A DNA stretch of 5,843 bases from Opitutaceae bacterium UBA6669 (GTDB taxonomy: Bacteria; Verrucomicrobiota; Verrucomicrobiia; Opitutales; Opitutaceae). This document shows, in pieces, positions 4,929 through 5,843 of this stretch (positions within the stretch are counted from its first letter, which is position 1; the number at the start of each line of letters is the position of its first letter). The position numbers and the translations under genes are program-made. The stretch covers positions 3,933 to 9,775 of the forward strand of contig DKKJ01000312.1 of the NCBI GenBank assembly GCA_002455175.1, in the 5' to 3' direction. The notes under the pieces are model-generated. The model was not told where the DNA came from, made no database searches, and worked only from the letters and a program-made list of their open reading frames with translations.

Positions 4929-5843
4929 TTATTTCTTGGCGGTTTTGCTACCAGCGGCAGGTGCCTTACCGGGGGCAGTGGGAGCCGGGGGCTCATTGAG
5001 AAATGCCTCTTCCTTGATCGCGTCCTCAATGCCCTTCTTAAGACGTTCGGCGTCCTTGACCCCCTCAGGGTAGGTGGCGGCCTTATTTACAGCAGCGAGA
5101 GCGTCGTCGTACTTTTTGAGCTCGTAGGAGACATACGCCAGGAAAAGCTGCGTGGTCCAGGGCTTTTCCAACTTCTTGCTTACAGCCTGTTTGGCATAGT
5201 TGTAAGCTTCGTCGAGCTTGTCGAGTTGGTAATAGGTCTGGGCGATTTGAGCGAGTAACGCACCCGAATCTGGGAACAGCTTGGCTGCCTCCTTGAGCGT
5301 TTCGATGGCTTTGAACTCCTGCCTGAGTTGCATGTACGAGGCGGCTAGGAGCTCCCAATTGCGTTGTTCGCTTTCGATCGTGCCGTCCTTTAGACCCTTG
5401 GAGAGAAGTCCGATCGCGTGATCAAACTGGCCCATATTGAAGTACAACCCCACCAAGGTGAAATTGTCCTTGGGCGAATTCATAGCATCAAACTTTTGGG
5501 CGCGTTCAATCGTCAGCGCTGCACGGACATCTTTCTGAAGGTTCAGATAGATGGAAGCCAGCTGGGGCCAGTAGGATTTGGCGTCAGGCTTCTGCTTGAG
5601 GTAGAGCTCCATCACCTCAGCTGACTCGGCGATTTTGTTCTGCTGCTGCAGTGTCGCGAAAAGAAGGAGATAGAACGTATCCTTCGGCTTGGCGGACATC
5701 TGCATGCCCTTCTCCACCTCTTCTTGGGCACGTTTAATTAGTTTAAGATCAATGTTCTCTGGATCAACTTGCGCTTGGTAGAATAGTAGAGATGCGTAGT
5801 AGAGTTGAACATCAGGGTTGGGCTTGGTGTTCTTCTCTGCCCA
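4929..5843 (-). CDS. TPR-repeat protein, 5' end outside the window
   Basis: The reading frame stays open from the TAA at 4931-4929 to the window edge, giving 304 visible residues. The N-terminus is missing, so no start should be placed at the internal GTG near 5717. The fragment is all-helical and made of about seven TPR-like units of roughly 34 residues. The clearest fall at visible residues 88-120, 125-158, 162-190, 194-222 and 229-256, with the usual pattern of aromatic or Leu, Gly/Ala, Tyr and a late Ala (for example LVGLYFNMGQFDHAI and IAQTYYQLDKLDEAY). The last 20 residues are a Pro/Ala/Lys tail (PPAPTAPGKAPAAG). TPR proteins are protein-binding scaffolds; the partner is not shown. No signal peptide can be judged because the N-terminus is absent. 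The gene lies 20 bases before the first coiled-coil gene and is probably co-transcribed with it. A similar TPR family is, from memory, common in Verrucomicrobia, sometimes near ExbB/ExbD genes; that context is not visible here. Confidence 0.9.
   Translation of the reverse strand, partial: WAEKNTKPNPDVQLYYASLLFYQAQVDPENIDLKLIKRAQEEVEKGMQMSAKPKDTFYLLLFATLQQQNKIAESAEVMELYLKQKPDAKSYWPQLASIYLNLQKDVRAALTIERAQKFDAMNSPKDNFTLVGLYFNMGQFDHAIGLLSKGLKDGTIESEQRNWELLAASYMQLRQEFKAIETLKEAAKLFPDSGALLAQIAQTYYQLDKLDEAYNYAKQAVSKKLEKPWTTQLFLAYVSYELKKYDDALAAVNKAATYPEGVKDAERLKKGIEDAIKEEAFLNEPPAPTAPGKAPAAGSKTAKK

Noticed and set aside
5715..5717. GTG as the start codon of the TPR protein.
   Set aside because: The same frame continues open and TPR-like to the window edge, so the true start lies outside.

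Overview
All recognisable genes in this window lie on the minus strand, so the biological order runs from high to low coordinates. The content points to a Gram-negative bacterium that makes Kdo-containing lipopolysaccharide. The gene mix suggests the PVC group, most likely Verrucomicrobiota. That mix is a single-chain alpha/beta-fused 2-oxoacid dehydrogenase E1, a KdsC-LptC-LptA cluster, and a TPR protein followed by small membrane-anchored coiled-coil proteins. Starts without a Shine-Dalgarno sequence fit this too. The taxonomic assignment is an inference from recalled gene context, not from a marker gene.

Region 1 (5843 down to 3742) is the end of one transcription unit. It starts with a TPR-repeat protein whose N-terminus lies beyond the window. 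After 20 bases comes a small protein with an N-terminal membrane helix and a Lys/Glu/Ala-rich coiled coil. After 26 more bases comes a second protein of the same design, clearly a paralogue of the first by its N-terminal 32 residues. A strong intrinsic terminator (3742-3780) closes the unit. The roles of the coiled-coil pair are unknown; a TolA-like or scaffold role in the envelope is only a hypothesis.

Region 2 (3741 to 3642) is a leader of about 100 bases with no recognisable promoter. It carries two abutting inverted repeats directly upstream of the E1 start codon. An in-frame stop four codons upstream fixes that start.

Region 3 (3641 to 27) is a tightly packed unit: fused E1, KdsC (Kdo-8-phosphate phosphatase), an LptC-like protein and an LptA/OstA-like protein. 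All three junctions are exact 4-base ATGA overlaps, which suggests translational coupling. KdsC completes Kdo synthesis, and LptC and LptA form the periplasmic part of the bridge that carries LPS to the outer membrane. The E1 enzyme of central carbon or branched-chain keto-acid metabolism is the odd member. An LptB ATPase gene would be expected just past position 1 but cannot be seen.

The window looks like chromosomal housekeeping DNA. I see no mobile elements, CRISPR arrays, rRNA or convincing tRNA genes. The least explained part is the TPR plus coiled-coil module.
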